Below, piece by piece: positions 26,662 through 35,414 of a stretch of 64,000 nucleotides of DNA; positions within the stretch are counted from its first letter, which is position 1, and every line of letters begins with the position of its first letter. The translations under genes were made by a program, and so were the position numbers. The notes below the pieces were generated by a model. That model saw only the letters and a program-made list of their open reading frames with translations, ran no database searches and had not been told where the DNA came from. The stretch lies in contig DASYAE010000295.1 of the NCBI GenBank assembly GCA_036501535.1, forward strand, positions 1 to 64,000, read 5' to 3'. This DNA is from DASYAE01 sp036501535 (GTDB lineage: Bacteria; Actinomycetota; Actinomycetes; Streptomycetales; Catenulisporaceae).

Positions 26662-27870
26662 ATGACCCTGACCCAAGAGGCGCCCGCCCGGCTGGAGCGG
26701 CAGGTACTGCCGGCCGAGGAGCGGCACGCCGACGAGCTCGCCTTCCTGGCCGCTTACGACGCGGGCCCGCGCCCGCCCGGGTGGAAGCTCACGCCGCGCG
26801 CCGCCGTCACCTTCATCTGCGGCAGCGGCGGCGAGGCGCTGAAGACGGCCGCGCCGGCGAAGTCCGGCAAGGGCAAGGCGGCCGGGGCGCTGCCCGACAA
26901 GCTCGTCATCGCGCCCAAGTTCGTCGGCGAGCGGGCTCTGGTCGAGCGCTGCGTCGTCACCCTGGCCGGGGAGCGCGGGCTGCTGCTGGTCGGCGAGCCC
27001 GGCACGGCCAAGTCGATGCTCTCCGAACTGCTGGCGGCTGCGGTCTGCGGTACCAGTGCCCTGACGGTGCAGGGCACCGCCGGCACGACCGAGGACGCGT
27101 TCCGGTACGGCTGGAACTACGCGCTGCTGCTCGCGCAGGGCCCGACCACCGCGGCGCTGGTCGACTCGCCGGTGCTGACCGCGATGCGCACCGGCCGGGT
27201 GGCCCGGGTCGAGGAGGTGACCCGCTGCCTGCCGGAGGTGCAGGACGCGCTGGTCTCGATCCTCTCGGACCGGCGGGTCAGCATCCCCGAACTGGCCGGC
27301 GGCGGCGCGGCCGACGGCGCGGGCGAATCCGAGGGCTCCGTCCCGGCGGTGGCCGGATTCACAGTGATCGCGACGGCGAACCTGCGCGACCGCGGCGTCT
27401 CGGAGATGTCGGCGGCGCTCAAGCGGCGGTTCAACTTCGAGACCGTGCACCCGATCGCCGACGCGGAGGCCGAGGCCGCCTTGGTGCGCCGTCAGGCCAC
27501 TGCCGCGGTCGAGCGGGCCGGCGCCGAGTTCGCGGTCGACGACGCGGTGCTCGAGGCGCTGGTGACCGTCTTCCGCGACCTGCGCGAGGGGCGCAGCGCC
27601 GAGGGCTGGGACGTGGAGCGGCCGGGCACGGTGATGTCCACCGCCGAGGCGGTCCAGGTCACCGCGTCGCTCGGGGTCGCCGCCGCGTACCTGTCCGGCG
27701 GCGACGTGCTGGACCTGGTGCCCGGCCACCTGCTCGGCGTGGTGCGCAAGGACGATCCGGCCGACCACGGCCGGCTGCTCGGCTACTGGGACGGACCGGT
27801 GCGCCGCCGCGCGGAGGACGGCTCGGCGCTGTGGCGCCGGCTCTGGGACCTGCGGGAGACGCTGCGTTGA
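26662..27870 (+). CDS. MoxR-family AAA+ ATPase
   Basis: A 402-residue AAA+ protein with AAGGA upstream of ATG 26662. Walker A is GEPGTAKS (111-118). The Walker B-like segment ARVEEVTRCLPEVQDALVSIL has the MoxR-type EE pair, followed by VIATANLRDRGVSEMSAALKRRF with sensor 1 Asn and the Arg finger region. A helical lid ends the protein. MoxR ATPases act as chaperones or remodelling motors together with VWA-domain proteins. The next gene encodes a VWA protein and starts within this gene's stop (TTGA overlap), which supports a direct partnership. The sequence pattern is closest to the YehL-like branch. Confidence 0.9.
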   Translation: MTLTQEAPARLERQVLPAEERHADELAFLAAYDAGPRPPGWKLTPRAAVTFICGSGGEALKTAAPAKSGKGKAAGALPDKLVIAPKFVGERALVERCVVTLAGERGLLLVGEPGTAKSMLSELLAAAVCGTSALTVQGTAGTTEDAFRYGWNYALLLAQGPTTAALVDSPVLTAMRTGRVARVEEVTRCLPEVQDALVSILSDRRVSIPELAGGGAADGAGESEGSVPAVAGFTVIATANLRDRGVSEMSAALKRRFNFETVHPIADAEAEAALVRRQATAAVERAGAEFAVDDAVLEALVTVFRDLREGRSAEGWDVERPGTVMSTAEAVQVTASLGVAAAYLSGGDVLDLVPGHLLGVVRKDDPADHGRLLGYWDGPVRRRAEDGSALWRRLWDLRETLR

Positions 27871-30800
27871 GCGCCTCTGCTACAGCCACAGCGACAGCCA
27901 CAGCCGCAGAGCTCGACGACCCGCGCAGCGCCGTCACCGAGCTCGCGGCCGGCACGCGGCCGTTCCTGCTCGGCGTGCGGCACCACAGCCCCGCGCTCGC
28001 CGCGATGGTCCCGGCGCTGCTCGACGCGGCGGGCATCGACGTGCTCTGCATCGAGCTGCCGGCGGACTTCCAGCCCTGGCTGGCGCATCTCGCGCACCCG
28101 GGGACGGTCGCGCCGGTCGCGCTCGCCGGGACGCGCGAGGACGGCGGGCTCGGCTTCTATCCGTTCGCGGACTTCTCGCCGGAACTGGCCGCCGTGCGGT
28201 GGGCGCGCGAGCGCGGCGTGGAAGTGCTCTGCTGCGACCTGCCGCTGTCCGACCCCGGATGGTCCGCGGACGAGGAGGCCGCGGCGCGGCCGGATCCGGT
28301 CTCCGATTCCGAGGCGGGGGCCGGGGGCGCGGAGGGATCCGTTGGCGGGCCTACGGATCCGCACGCCGGGCAGCGCTTCGCCGCCGCTCTGGCCGAGGCC
28401 GGGACCGGGCGCGAGGGCGACGACCTGTGGGACCGCGCGGTCGAGGTGCTGGCGCCCGGCTGCCCGCCCGAAGCGGTGCGGCGCGCGGCGCTCGGCGTCG
28501 GGTGGGCGCTGCGTCAGGACGCGCAGAACGGCGACGGCGTCCGGCCGACCGACCTGGCCCGCGAGGCGCACATGCGGCACGTGATCGCGACGGCCTCGGC
28601 GGACGGGACCCGGCGCGTCGGCGCGATCATCGGGTCCTTCCACGCCTCGGCGCTGGTCGAGGCCGGAACGCAGGCCCCCAAGGTGGAGGAGGCGGCGAGC
28701 CCGCCGGCAGCTGCCCCCTCGGCGCAGTCGGACCACGTCACCTCGCTCGTCCCCTACGCCTTCGACCTGCTCGACTCGCGTTCCGGCTATCCGGCCGGCA
28801 TTCGCGATCCGCAGTGGCAGCAGGCCGTGTTCACCGCAGGCGGCGATCCCGAGCGGCTGCGCGACGCCGCCGCCCGGACCGTCACAGCCCTCTGCCGTGA
28901 GCTGCGCGCGGCCGGTCACCCGGCCGGCACCGGCGAGGCCGCCGAGACCGTGCGGATGGCCGGCGATCTTGCCCGGCTGCGCGCGCTGCCCGCGCCGGGC
29001 CGCGGCGAACTGTTGGAGGCGGTCACCACCGTGCTCGGCCAGGGCGAGCCGCTCGGCCGCGGCCGCGCGCTGGCCCGCGCGCTCGAGACCGTCATGGTCG
29101 GCGCCGGGCGGGGCCGGACGGCTCCGGGCACGCCGCGCTCCGGGCTCGGGCCGGCCGTGGAGGCGGAGCTGGCCGAGCTGCGGCTGCCGCGTCCGGAGGA
29201 GCCGGAGCCGCGCGAGGTGCGCCTCGACCCGCTGCGCTCGGACCTGGACCGCCGCCGGGAGATCCTGCTGCAGCGGATGGCCGTGTGCGGCGCCGGATAC
29301 GGCGAGCAGGTCGAGGTCTCCGGCACCGGCGACGGCGCCGCGCTGTCCACTCGCTGGCGGCTGGCCTGGACACCGGCCGTCCCGGCGCGCCTGGACCTGG
29401 CCTCCGCGCGGGGGGTGACGCCGGCTCAAGCCGCGGCCGGAAGGCTGCGCGAGGACTACCGCCGCGCCTCGGCGCAGGACGGCCCGACCTGCGCGCTGGT
29501 CCTGGACGGCCTGCGCGCCGCAGCCTCCTGCGACCTGCCCGACCTGGTCGCCGACCGCCTGGACGAGGCGGCCGCGATCCTGCCGGCCAGCGCGACGCTG
29601 CCCGAACTGCTCGCGGCGCTCGACCTGATGGAGGCGCTGTGCAGGCAGCACCTGCCGGGCACCACCGAGCAGGGCCGCGAGCAGGCCGCCGCGCTGATCG
29701 AGACGCTGCTCGACGCCGCCGTCAGAGCCCTGCCGGGCCTGGCTGGCAGCGAGGAGCCGAACGACGCCGCGGCGCTGGTCGCGCTGGCCGACCGGGCCGG
29801 CCAGCGGCGGCTCGGAATGCGGCTCGACGACGCGCTGGACGCGCTCGCGCGCACCGGTTCGCCGTTGATTCAGGGCACCGCGCTCGCCGTCAGGGTGCTG
29901 CTTGAGCTGGACGAGCCGGAAGCGCTCGGCGGGCGCGCCGCGGGCTGGGTCGACGCGGCGACCGCCGCCGATTCCCGGCGCCGGCTGTCCAAGCTGCTCT
30001 CCGGCGTGCTCATCGCGGCGGCCCCGCTGCTGCAGTCGGCGCCCGCGGTGCTCGATCCGCTCATGGACCGTATCGACGCGCTCACCGACCAGGGCTTCCT
30101 CGACCGGCTGCCGGCGCTGCGCGGCGGCTTCGACAGCCTGTCCCCGGCCGCGCGGGACCGCCTGCTGCGCACGGTGACCGAGCGGATCGGCGACCGGCTC
30201 GACCTGACCCTGAACGCGCCGCCCGCGCTGCTGGCCGCGTGGACGGCGGCCGACGCGGCCGGGCTCGCCGCGCTGCGAAGCCTGCGCATCCCGCTGCCCG
30301 ACTCGCTCACGGCCTCGAACCCGGCTCCCGCCGCTGAACCGGCCGAGACGGCTGAGGCGGAGCAGACCCCTGCGCCGCACGATGCCGGTGACGCGTCTCA
30401 GTCTGCTGTCGAGTCTCGGAATTCCAAGGACCGGCTCTCCCCCGCCGACCGCTGGCGCCTGCTGCTCGGCAGGCAGGCATCCAACCTGCCCTCCGGCGCG
30501 CGCCGGTACGCGCATGCTCTCGACGAGCTGTACGGTGCGGGGCGCGGCGAGGGCGCCTCCGGAGTCGGCGGCGGCCCGAACAGTGCCGGGGGCGGCGGCC
30601 AGGAGGGTTCGTTCGCCACCGCACGCGAATGGGCCGAAGAGCTCGACGCGCTGTTCGGCGCGGACGTGCGCGAGGAAGTGCTCGGGCGCGCCGCCGACGC
30701 GGGCCGCACCGACGTCCTCGGCGAGCTGGACCCGGCCTCCGTGCGTCCCTCGGTGGAGCTGCTGACCTCAGTGCTCTCCCTCGCCGGCGGCATGCCGGAG

Positions 30801-31556
30801 CACCAGCTGGCCCGGCTGCGCCCGCTGGTGCGCCGCCTGATCGACGAGCTGGCCAAAGAGCTGGCCTCGCAGCTGCGGCCGGCGCTGGCCGGGCTGACCA
30901 CGCCGCGCCCGACCCGCCGCCCCGGCGGCCGGCTCGACCTGGCCCGCACGCTGCGCGCGAATCTGGCGCACACCCGCCGGTACGAGGACGGGCGCACGGT
31001 GGTCGTCCCCGAGCGGCCGATCTTCAACACCCGGGCCCACCGCGCGGCGGACTGGCGGCTGATCCTGGTGGTCGACGTCTCCGGCTCGATGGAGGCATCG
31101 GTCATCTGGTCGGCGCTGACCGCGGCGATCCTCGGCGGGGTGCCGACGCTCTCGACGCACTTCCTCGCCTTCTCCACGGAGGTCGCCGACCTGACCGACC
31201 AGGTCGCCGACCCGCTCTCGCTGCTGCTCGAGGTGCGGGTCGGCGGCGGCACGCACATCGCGGCCGGGCTCGCGCACGCCAGGACCCTGGTGACGGTGCC
31301 GGCCCGGACCCTGGTCGTGGTCGTCAGCGACTTCGAGGAGGGCTACCCGCTCGGCGGCCTGCTCGGCGAGGTGCGCGCGCTGGCCTCCTCCGGCGTGCAC
31401 CTGCTCGGCTGCGCAGCCCTCGACGACGCGGGCGCGCCGCGCTACTCGGTGTCCATCACCCAGCAACTCGTCGCGGCCGGCATGCCGGTGGCCGCGCTCA
31501 GCCCCCTCGCCCTGGCCCGCTGGGTCGGCGACCGTCTGCGCGGAGATCGCTCATGA
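27867..31556 (+). CDS. DUF5682 - VWA fusion protein
   Basis: A 1229-residue protein. TTG 27867 is chosen because it overlaps the MoxR stop, has GGGAGA upstream and precedes the conserved start of the domain. The N-terminal about 700 residues match DUF5682 (FLLGVRHHSPALAAMVPALLDAAGIDVLCIE, then a GSFHASAL motif and SLVPYAFDLLDSRSGYPAGIR). A helical middle region follows. The C-terminal VWA domain (about 1062-1229) has an intact MIDAS: DVSGSM (D1070), T1129 of GGGTHI and D1155 of VSDFEEG. In E. coli these parts are separate proteins (YehM-like and YehP-like). The fusion fixes their 1:1 ratio. The VWA domain should bind a metal-dependent partner and couple to the MoxR motor. Confidence 0.82.
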   Translation: MSASATATATATAAELDDPRSAVTELAAGTRPFLLGVRHHSPALAAMVPALLDAAGIDVLCIELPADFQPWLAHLAHPGTVAPVALAGTREDGGLGFYPFADFSPELAAVRWARERGVEVLCCDLPLSDPGWSADEEAAARPDPVSDSEAGAGGAEGSVGGPTDPHAGQRFAAALAEAGTGREGDDLWDRAVEVLAPGCPPEAVRRAALGVGWALRQDAQNGDGVRPTDLAREAHMRHVIATASADGTRRVGAIIGSFHASALVEAGTQAPKVEEAASPPAAAPSAQSDHVTSLVPYAFDLLDSRSGYPAGIRDPQWQQAVFTAGGDPERLRDAAARTVTALCRELRAAGHPAGTGEAAETVRMAGDLARLRALPAPGRGELLEAVTTVLGQGEPLGRGRALARALETVMVGAGRGRTAPGTPRSGLGPAVEAELAELRLPRPEEPEPREVRLDPLRSDLDRRREILLQRMAVCGAGYGEQVEVSGTGDGAALSTRWRLAWTPAVPARLDLASARGVTPAQAAAGRLREDYRRASAQDGPTCALVLDGLRAAASCDLPDLVADRLDEAAAILPASATLPELLAALDLMEALCRQHLPGTTEQGREQAAALIETLLDAAVRALPGLAGSEEPNDAAALVALADRAGQRRLGMRLDDALDALARTGSPLIQGTALAVRVLLELDEPEALGGRAAGWVDAATAADSRRRLSKLLSGVLIAAAPLLQSAPAVLDPLMDRIDALTDQGFLDRLPALRGGFDSLSPAARDRLLRTVTERIGDRLDLTLNAPPALLAAWTAADAAGLAALRSLRIPLPDSLTASNPAPAAEPAETAEAEQTPAPHDAGDASQSAVESRNSKDRLSPADRWRLLLGRQASNLPSGARRYAHALDELYGAGRGEGASGVGGGPNSAGGGGQEGSFATAREWAEELDALFGADVREEVLGRAADAGRTDVLGELDPASVRPSVELLTSVLSLAGGMPEHQLARLRPLVRRLIDELAKELASQLRPALAGLTTPRPTRRPGGRLDLARTLRANLAHTRRYEDGRTVVVPERPIFNTRAHRAADWRLILVVDVSGSMEASVIWSALTAAILGGVPTLSTHFLAFSTEVADLTDQVADPLSLLLEVRVGGGTHIAAGLAHARTLVTVPARTLVVVVSDFEEGYPLGGLLGEVRALASSGVHLLGCAALDDAGAPRYSVSITQQLVAAGMPVAALSPLALARWVGDRLRGDRS

Positions 31557-33592
31557 CACCACCTTCCGACCAGGGGGCCGCGGGTGCCGCCCTGCCCCCG
31601 GCGGCGCCGGGCGTGGTCGCCGAGGCCGTCGAGGGCCTGACCTCGCGGCTGCGCAAGAAACTGGACGCCGCGATCGAGCAGTACGCGGCGGCGCCCATGA
31701 CGCGCGAGGGCGACGGCCCGGCGAGCACGCTGAGCATCACCTGCGGCGAAGACGCGGTGGTGACGCTCACGCCGGGCCCGGACGGCGCGTTGGCGAACGC
31801 GGACCAGGTGCGCTGCAGTTGCCTGCTCGCGCCGCGCTGCCTGCATCGCGCAGCCGTGCTCAGCGCGTGCCCGGTCGCCAGCGGGTCAGCGCTCGAACAG
31901 CAGCCTGATGCGTCTGGGGCTCCGGCCGCCGACGGCGCCGCTGTCGCAGGATCCGCAATCGCCGGGTCGTCCGCCGCCGCCACCGCTGCCACCGACGTGG
32001 ACGGCCCGGCTGCGCCGACCGAACCCGCCCCACCCACCCCTGCGCAGCTCGCCGCCGCGTCCGCGCTCTGGTCCGCCGCAGCAGCCGTACTCGCCGCCGG
32101 AATCCCCGCGGCCGGGGCGGTGCCGCAGGCCGAGCTGCTGCGAGCCGCGCACACGGCGCGGCTCGCCGGCCTGCACCGCGCCGAGGCCGCTGCGCTACGC
32201 GTCGTCAGAGGCCTGCGTTCGGCGCGGGCACGCCACGACAGCCACCGGCTGGCCGACCTGGTCGCCGCGCTGCGCGAGCTGCTGCTGACCTCCGGCCTGC
32301 TCGCCGCGGCCGATCCGGACGCCGCGCTGATCGGCACGGCCCGCCGCGCCTACCAGCCGCCCGGCGGCGCGCTGCGCGTCTACGGCGTCTGCCGCGAGCC
32401 GATCATCAGCGCGACCGGCTACGGCGGCGTGGTCACGCACATGGTCGGCGAGGACGGCAGGTGGTATTCGGTCGCCGACGTGCGGCCCGGCGGCGCCGGC
32501 CGGGCCCGCGCGGCGGCCAACGCCCCGGTCTCGCTCGGCCCGGCCACCCTCGACCACGCCGCCCTCGCCCGCAGGGGCCTGCTGATCAGCGGCGCGACGG
32601 TGTCCCCGGAGGGGCGCCTCGGCGCCGGCAAGGGCGTGAAGGCGACCCCGATCGCAGGGCTCGACTGGTCGGCCGGCGCCATGGCCGCCCTGCTGGCCCG
32701 GCCGCTGGCCGAGGCGGCGGCCGACCGGCTGTCCGTCGCGACGGCCGCCGGCGGCGACGAGGACGCGGAGCGGGCCGAGGCCGAGCGCAAGCTCGTGGCC
32801 TGCGACGTGGCGATCCTCGGCGCATACGGCGATCACGTCCTCGCCGTCGAGCTGTGCCTCGGACCGGACACCGGCGCGGACGGCGAACCCGGCACCGGCA
32901 CCGAAACCGAGGCCGGCACGGCGAATCCGGCCGACGGTCCCACAGGCGCCCTGATCCGCCTCGTGCCCGCCAACGGCCACCCCGACCTGGCCCACACGGA
33001 TAACCTGCGCCGGCTCGCGAGCCGCCCGGGCCTGCGCATCCGCGTCGTCGGCCGGCTCGACCCCGACCGCGCGGCGACGCTGCTCCCGCTCGCCGTCGGC
33101 CCGATCCCCGGCTCCGCGGCGACGCTGCGCCTGCCGGACGCCTGGTCCGGCCACGCAGACCTCGGATACGACCGCTTCCAGGGCGCCCATCTGCCGCCGG
33201 CCGAGGAGTGCCCGTCACCGCCGCCGATCACGCTCCCGCTCGACCCGACCGCCGACTCGCCCCTCTGGCGCTACCACCACCTCGTCGAACTCGCCGTCTC
33301 CGGCGGCCGGCGTGCCGTCGGCGAGTACGCCAGAGCCGCCACGACCACCGGCCGCCGCACTGTCGGCAAGCCCGAGACAGCCTTCATCCCGTTGCGCACG
33401 GCCGGTTTCCACACCGCGGCGGTCCTCGCGACAGCCCTCGCCGCGGAAGCCGACCGCCGCGACCGCGACGCCTTCGGCCGCCTCACCGACCCCGGCACCG
33501 ACCGCTACGCCCGCGCCTGGCTCGCCGCGGCCGCCCACCTGGCCGGCACCGAGCGCGCCCTGGTGCTCGCCTCGTGGAGCGGCGCAGGCTGA
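31553..33592 (+). CDS. SWIM zinc-finger protein
   Basis: A 679-residue protein, last gene of the block, starting ATGA on the VWA stop. An N-terminal helical segment (VEGLTSRLRKKLDAAIEQYA) is followed by a SWIM zinc finger, C88-x-C90-x5-C96-x-H98 (RCSCLLAPRCLHRA). SWIM fingers bind zinc and often nucleic acids or proteins. The rest is an Ala-rich linker (about 115-165) and a long alpha/beta region with no family I can name. It corresponds in context to YehQ of E. coli. A strong terminator hairpin follows 38 bases after the stop. Confidence 0.82.
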   Translation: MTPPSDQGAAGAALPPAAPGVVAEAVEGLTSRLRKKLDAAIEQYAAAPMTREGDGPASTLSITCGEDAVVTLTPGPDGALANADQVRCSCLLAPRCLHRAAVLSACPVASGSALEQQPDASGAPAADGAAVAGSAIAGSSAAATAATDVDGPAAPTEPAPPTPAQLAAASALWSAAAAVLAAGIPAAGAVPQAELLRAAHTARLAGLHRAEAAALRVVRGLRSARARHDSHRLADLVAALRELLLTSGLLAAADPDAALIGTARRAYQPPGGALRVYGVCREPIISATGYGGVVTHMVGEDGRWYSVADVRPGGAGRARAAANAPVSLGPATLDHAALARRGLLISGATVSPEGRLGAGKGVKATPIAGLDWSAGAMAALLARPLAEAAADRLSVATAAGGDEDAERAEAERKLVACDVAILGAYGDHVLAVELCLGPDTGADGEPGTGTETEAGTANPADGPTGALIRLVPANGHPDLAHTDNLRRLASRPGLRIRVVGRLDPDRAATLLPLAVGPIPGSAATLRLPDAWSGHADLGYDRFQGAHLPPAEECPSPPPITLPLDPTADSPLWRYHHLVELAVSGGRRAVGEYARAATTTGRRTVGKPETAFIPLRTAGFHTAAVLATALAAEADRRDRDAFGRLTDPGTDRYARAWLAAAAHLAGTERALVLASWSGAG

Positions 33593-33629
33593 CGTCCTGG
33601 GACGGGACGGGAAGGAACAGGGAAGACAA

Positions 33630-33679
33630 GCGGACCGCCGCAGCCGAGGTACGAGGGAAGCACGGCTGCGACGGTCCGC
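33630..33679 (+). terminator. Hairpin terminator of the MoxR-VWA-SWIM block
   Basis: A 17-bp stem with one mismatch (33630-33646 and 33663-33679) encloses a 16-base loop, 38 bases after the SWIM gene stop. No T run follows. Confidence 0.65.
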
Positions 33680-34042
33680 GACTGTGGTCACGTGGAGCGG
33701 GACCGGTCACGTGAATCAAAGGTTGGCGCCGCGCCGCGCGGCACATCGCTGCTCAGCCCCTCCTCGCCATGCGCGCCACCCCCCGCTGGCGAAGATACGC
33801 CGCACCAGCACCCCACGTGGGCCGTTTGAAGCAACACGCTGCGGAGCCACACCCTGACACGGTGCTAGACGATCCTGCTTTCGCCCTGGTCACCGTGGGC
33901 CGCGCCACCCCGACCCACGGCGGCCGATCTGCCGTCCCCGCACAGCCGTCCGGCCGTTGAACCGATCCGGCCGACGCTACGTGCGTTCGCCCCAAGGAGG
34001 CCTTCGCCCGCCGGAGACCCCACGAAGGGTGGATGAAACCCC
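33680..34042. other. Intergenic region with no supported gene
   Basis: Two copies of GGTCACGTG lie near 33687 and 33705. Short open frames here have no ribosome-binding site and no sensible composition. The promoter of the proline-rich/ECF operon should be here, but I cannot place it. Confidence 0.4.
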
Positions 34043-34795
34043 ATGACACTCGTGCCGAACGTGAACGGCCCGGGATCGCCGATCTTCGACGAGCTCGTGG
34101 CGATGAACGGGGATCCCCGCGAACCTCCCCGGCAGCTGCCCGCGGTGCGGCCCGGCTTCGCGCCCGGCGCGTACCCGGTCCCCGCCGGGGTGTACGGCGA
34201 CCCGGCGGCTCTCGCGCTGGCGCCCGAGGTCATCGCCGGGCTGTTCGCCAACGCGCCGCGGGACGGATCGCCGTGGGCCGCGGTGATCCTGTTCGGCGGC
34301 GGCGGCACGGCGCAGCAGGTCCAACATTACGGTTTCTCGGGTCCGTACCCATCCTCCCCCGGTTACGGTTACCATGGCGGGCCGAACTATCCTGCGACGT
34401 ACCAGGCCAGTGCGGGTCAATACCAGGCTCCTGCGGCGCCGCCGCGCGAGCTCGGAGGGCTCGAACAGGCCAGGTACGCTCCGATCCCGGCGCTCCCGCC
34501 GGCGCCACCGCCACCGCCGCCGCCTCCCCCGGCAGCGGCCCCTTACGGCTACGGCGCGGGCGAGCGGACCCGGCAGATCGGCGGACCCGGCCACCCCGGC
34601 GGGTTCGCCGCGACGACCGGGCTCGGCGGGCAGCAGGAGCGGACGCCGTACCGGGCCGAGAGATACGGCCGGGCCCCGGAGCCGCTCTGGCCGGAGGAGG
34701 ACGAGCAGGAGGCGGAGCAGGAAGCGGGCTCGGGCCGCGGCGGCTGGCTGTCCAGGCGCTTCGGCGCCGCCAGGCGGGAGTCCCGTGACGGATAG
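34043..34795 (+). CDS. Proline/glycine-rich protein upstream of ECF sigma gene, unknown
   Basis: A 250-residue protein without recognised family. The first 80 residues look folded (PIFDELVAMNG, IAGLFANAPRDGSPWAAVILFGG). The rest is a low-complexity tail rich in Pro, Gly, Tyr and Ala with a run of nine Pro, and an acidic then basic C-terminus (EEDEQEAEQEAG, RRFGAARRES). No signal peptide or membrane helix is seen. It overlaps the sigma-factor start by 11 bases, which suggests coupled translation and a role in the same regulatory unit. The start is uncertain, since no clear ribosome-binding site precedes ATG 34043. Confidence 0.6.
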   Translation: MTLVPNVNGPGSPIFDELVAMNGDPREPPRQLPAVRPGFAPGAYPVPAGVYGDPAALALAPEVIAGLFANAPRDGSPWAAVILFGGGGTAQQVQHYGFSGPYPSSPGYGYHGGPNYPATYQASAGQYQAPAAPPRELGGLEQARYAPIPALPPAPPPPPPPPPAAAPYGYGAGERTRQIGGPGHPGGFAATTGLGGQQERTPYRAERYGRAPEPLWPEEDEQEAEQEAGSGRGGWLSRRFGAARRESRDG

Positions 34796-35414
34796 CGTTT
34801 CCACCTATGCACTCGGAGCGGACCTGTTGAACCGGCCCATTGGCAGAGCCCTGTCGGCAAAGGCGGGTAAGCCCCGGAAGCCGGTGCGCACCAGCGAGGA
34901 GCGGCTGCGCCAGCTCTACGACGAGTACGCCGGCCCGCTGCTCAGCTACGTGCTGTGGCTGCTGCGCGGCGACCGGCCGGCCGCGGAGGACGTGGTCCAG
35001 GAGACGCTGTTCCGGGCCTGGACCCACCCGGAGGCCATGGACCCGTCCCGCGGCTCGCCGCGCAACTGGCTGCTCACCGTCGCCCGCAACCTGGTGATCG
35101 ACAACATCCGGGCCCGGCGCGCGCGCCCGGCCGAGATCGGCGAGACCGTGTTCGGCGAGGACTGGGCGCACAACCTGGTCGACTCCTCCGGCGACGCCTT
35201 CGAGCGCAGCATCGACGCCTGGCAGCTGGCCGAGGTCGTCATGGGCCTGTCGCCGGAGCACCGCGCGGTCCTGGTCGAGACCTACTACCACGGCGCCTCG
35301 GTGGCTCAGGCCGCGAAGACGCTCGGGATACCCCCGGGCACGGTCAAATCACGAACGTACTATGCTTTGCGGGCCTTGCGGCTCGCCTGCGAGGAGAGGG
35401 GGATTACGCCGTGA
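34785..35414 (+). CDS. ECF RNA polymerase sigma factor
   Basis: A 209-residue sigma-70-family ECF factor. GTG 34785 has GGGAG upstream. Region 2 reads LYDEYAGPLLSYVLWLLRGD, then AEDVVQETLFRAW. Region 4 reads LSPEHRAVLVETYYHG, then SVAQAAKTLGIPPGTVKSR. A short linker joins them. Its stop overlaps the anti-sigma start (GTGA). The combination with a membrane zinc anti-sigma factor indicates a surface-stress or redox-responsive regulon, possibly including this operon. Confidence 0.93.
   Translation: MTDSVSTYALGADLLNRPIGRALSAKAGKPRKPVRTSEERLRQLYDEYAGPLLSYVLWLLRGDRPAAEDVVQETLFRAWTHPEAMDPSRGSPRNWLLTVARNLVIDNIRARRARPAEIGETVFGEDWAHNLVDSSGDAFERSIDAWQLAEVVMGLSPEHRAVLVETYYHGASVAQAAKTLGIPPGTVKSRTYYALRALRLACEERGITP

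Noticed and set aside
27783..30515. 910-residue open frame on the minus strand
   Set aside because: Antisense to the DUF5682-VWA gene, which has clear domains; composition is typical of a shadow.
33769..33960. 63-residue ORF after the SWIM gene
   Set aside because: No ribosome-binding site, mixed composition and no sign of a domain.
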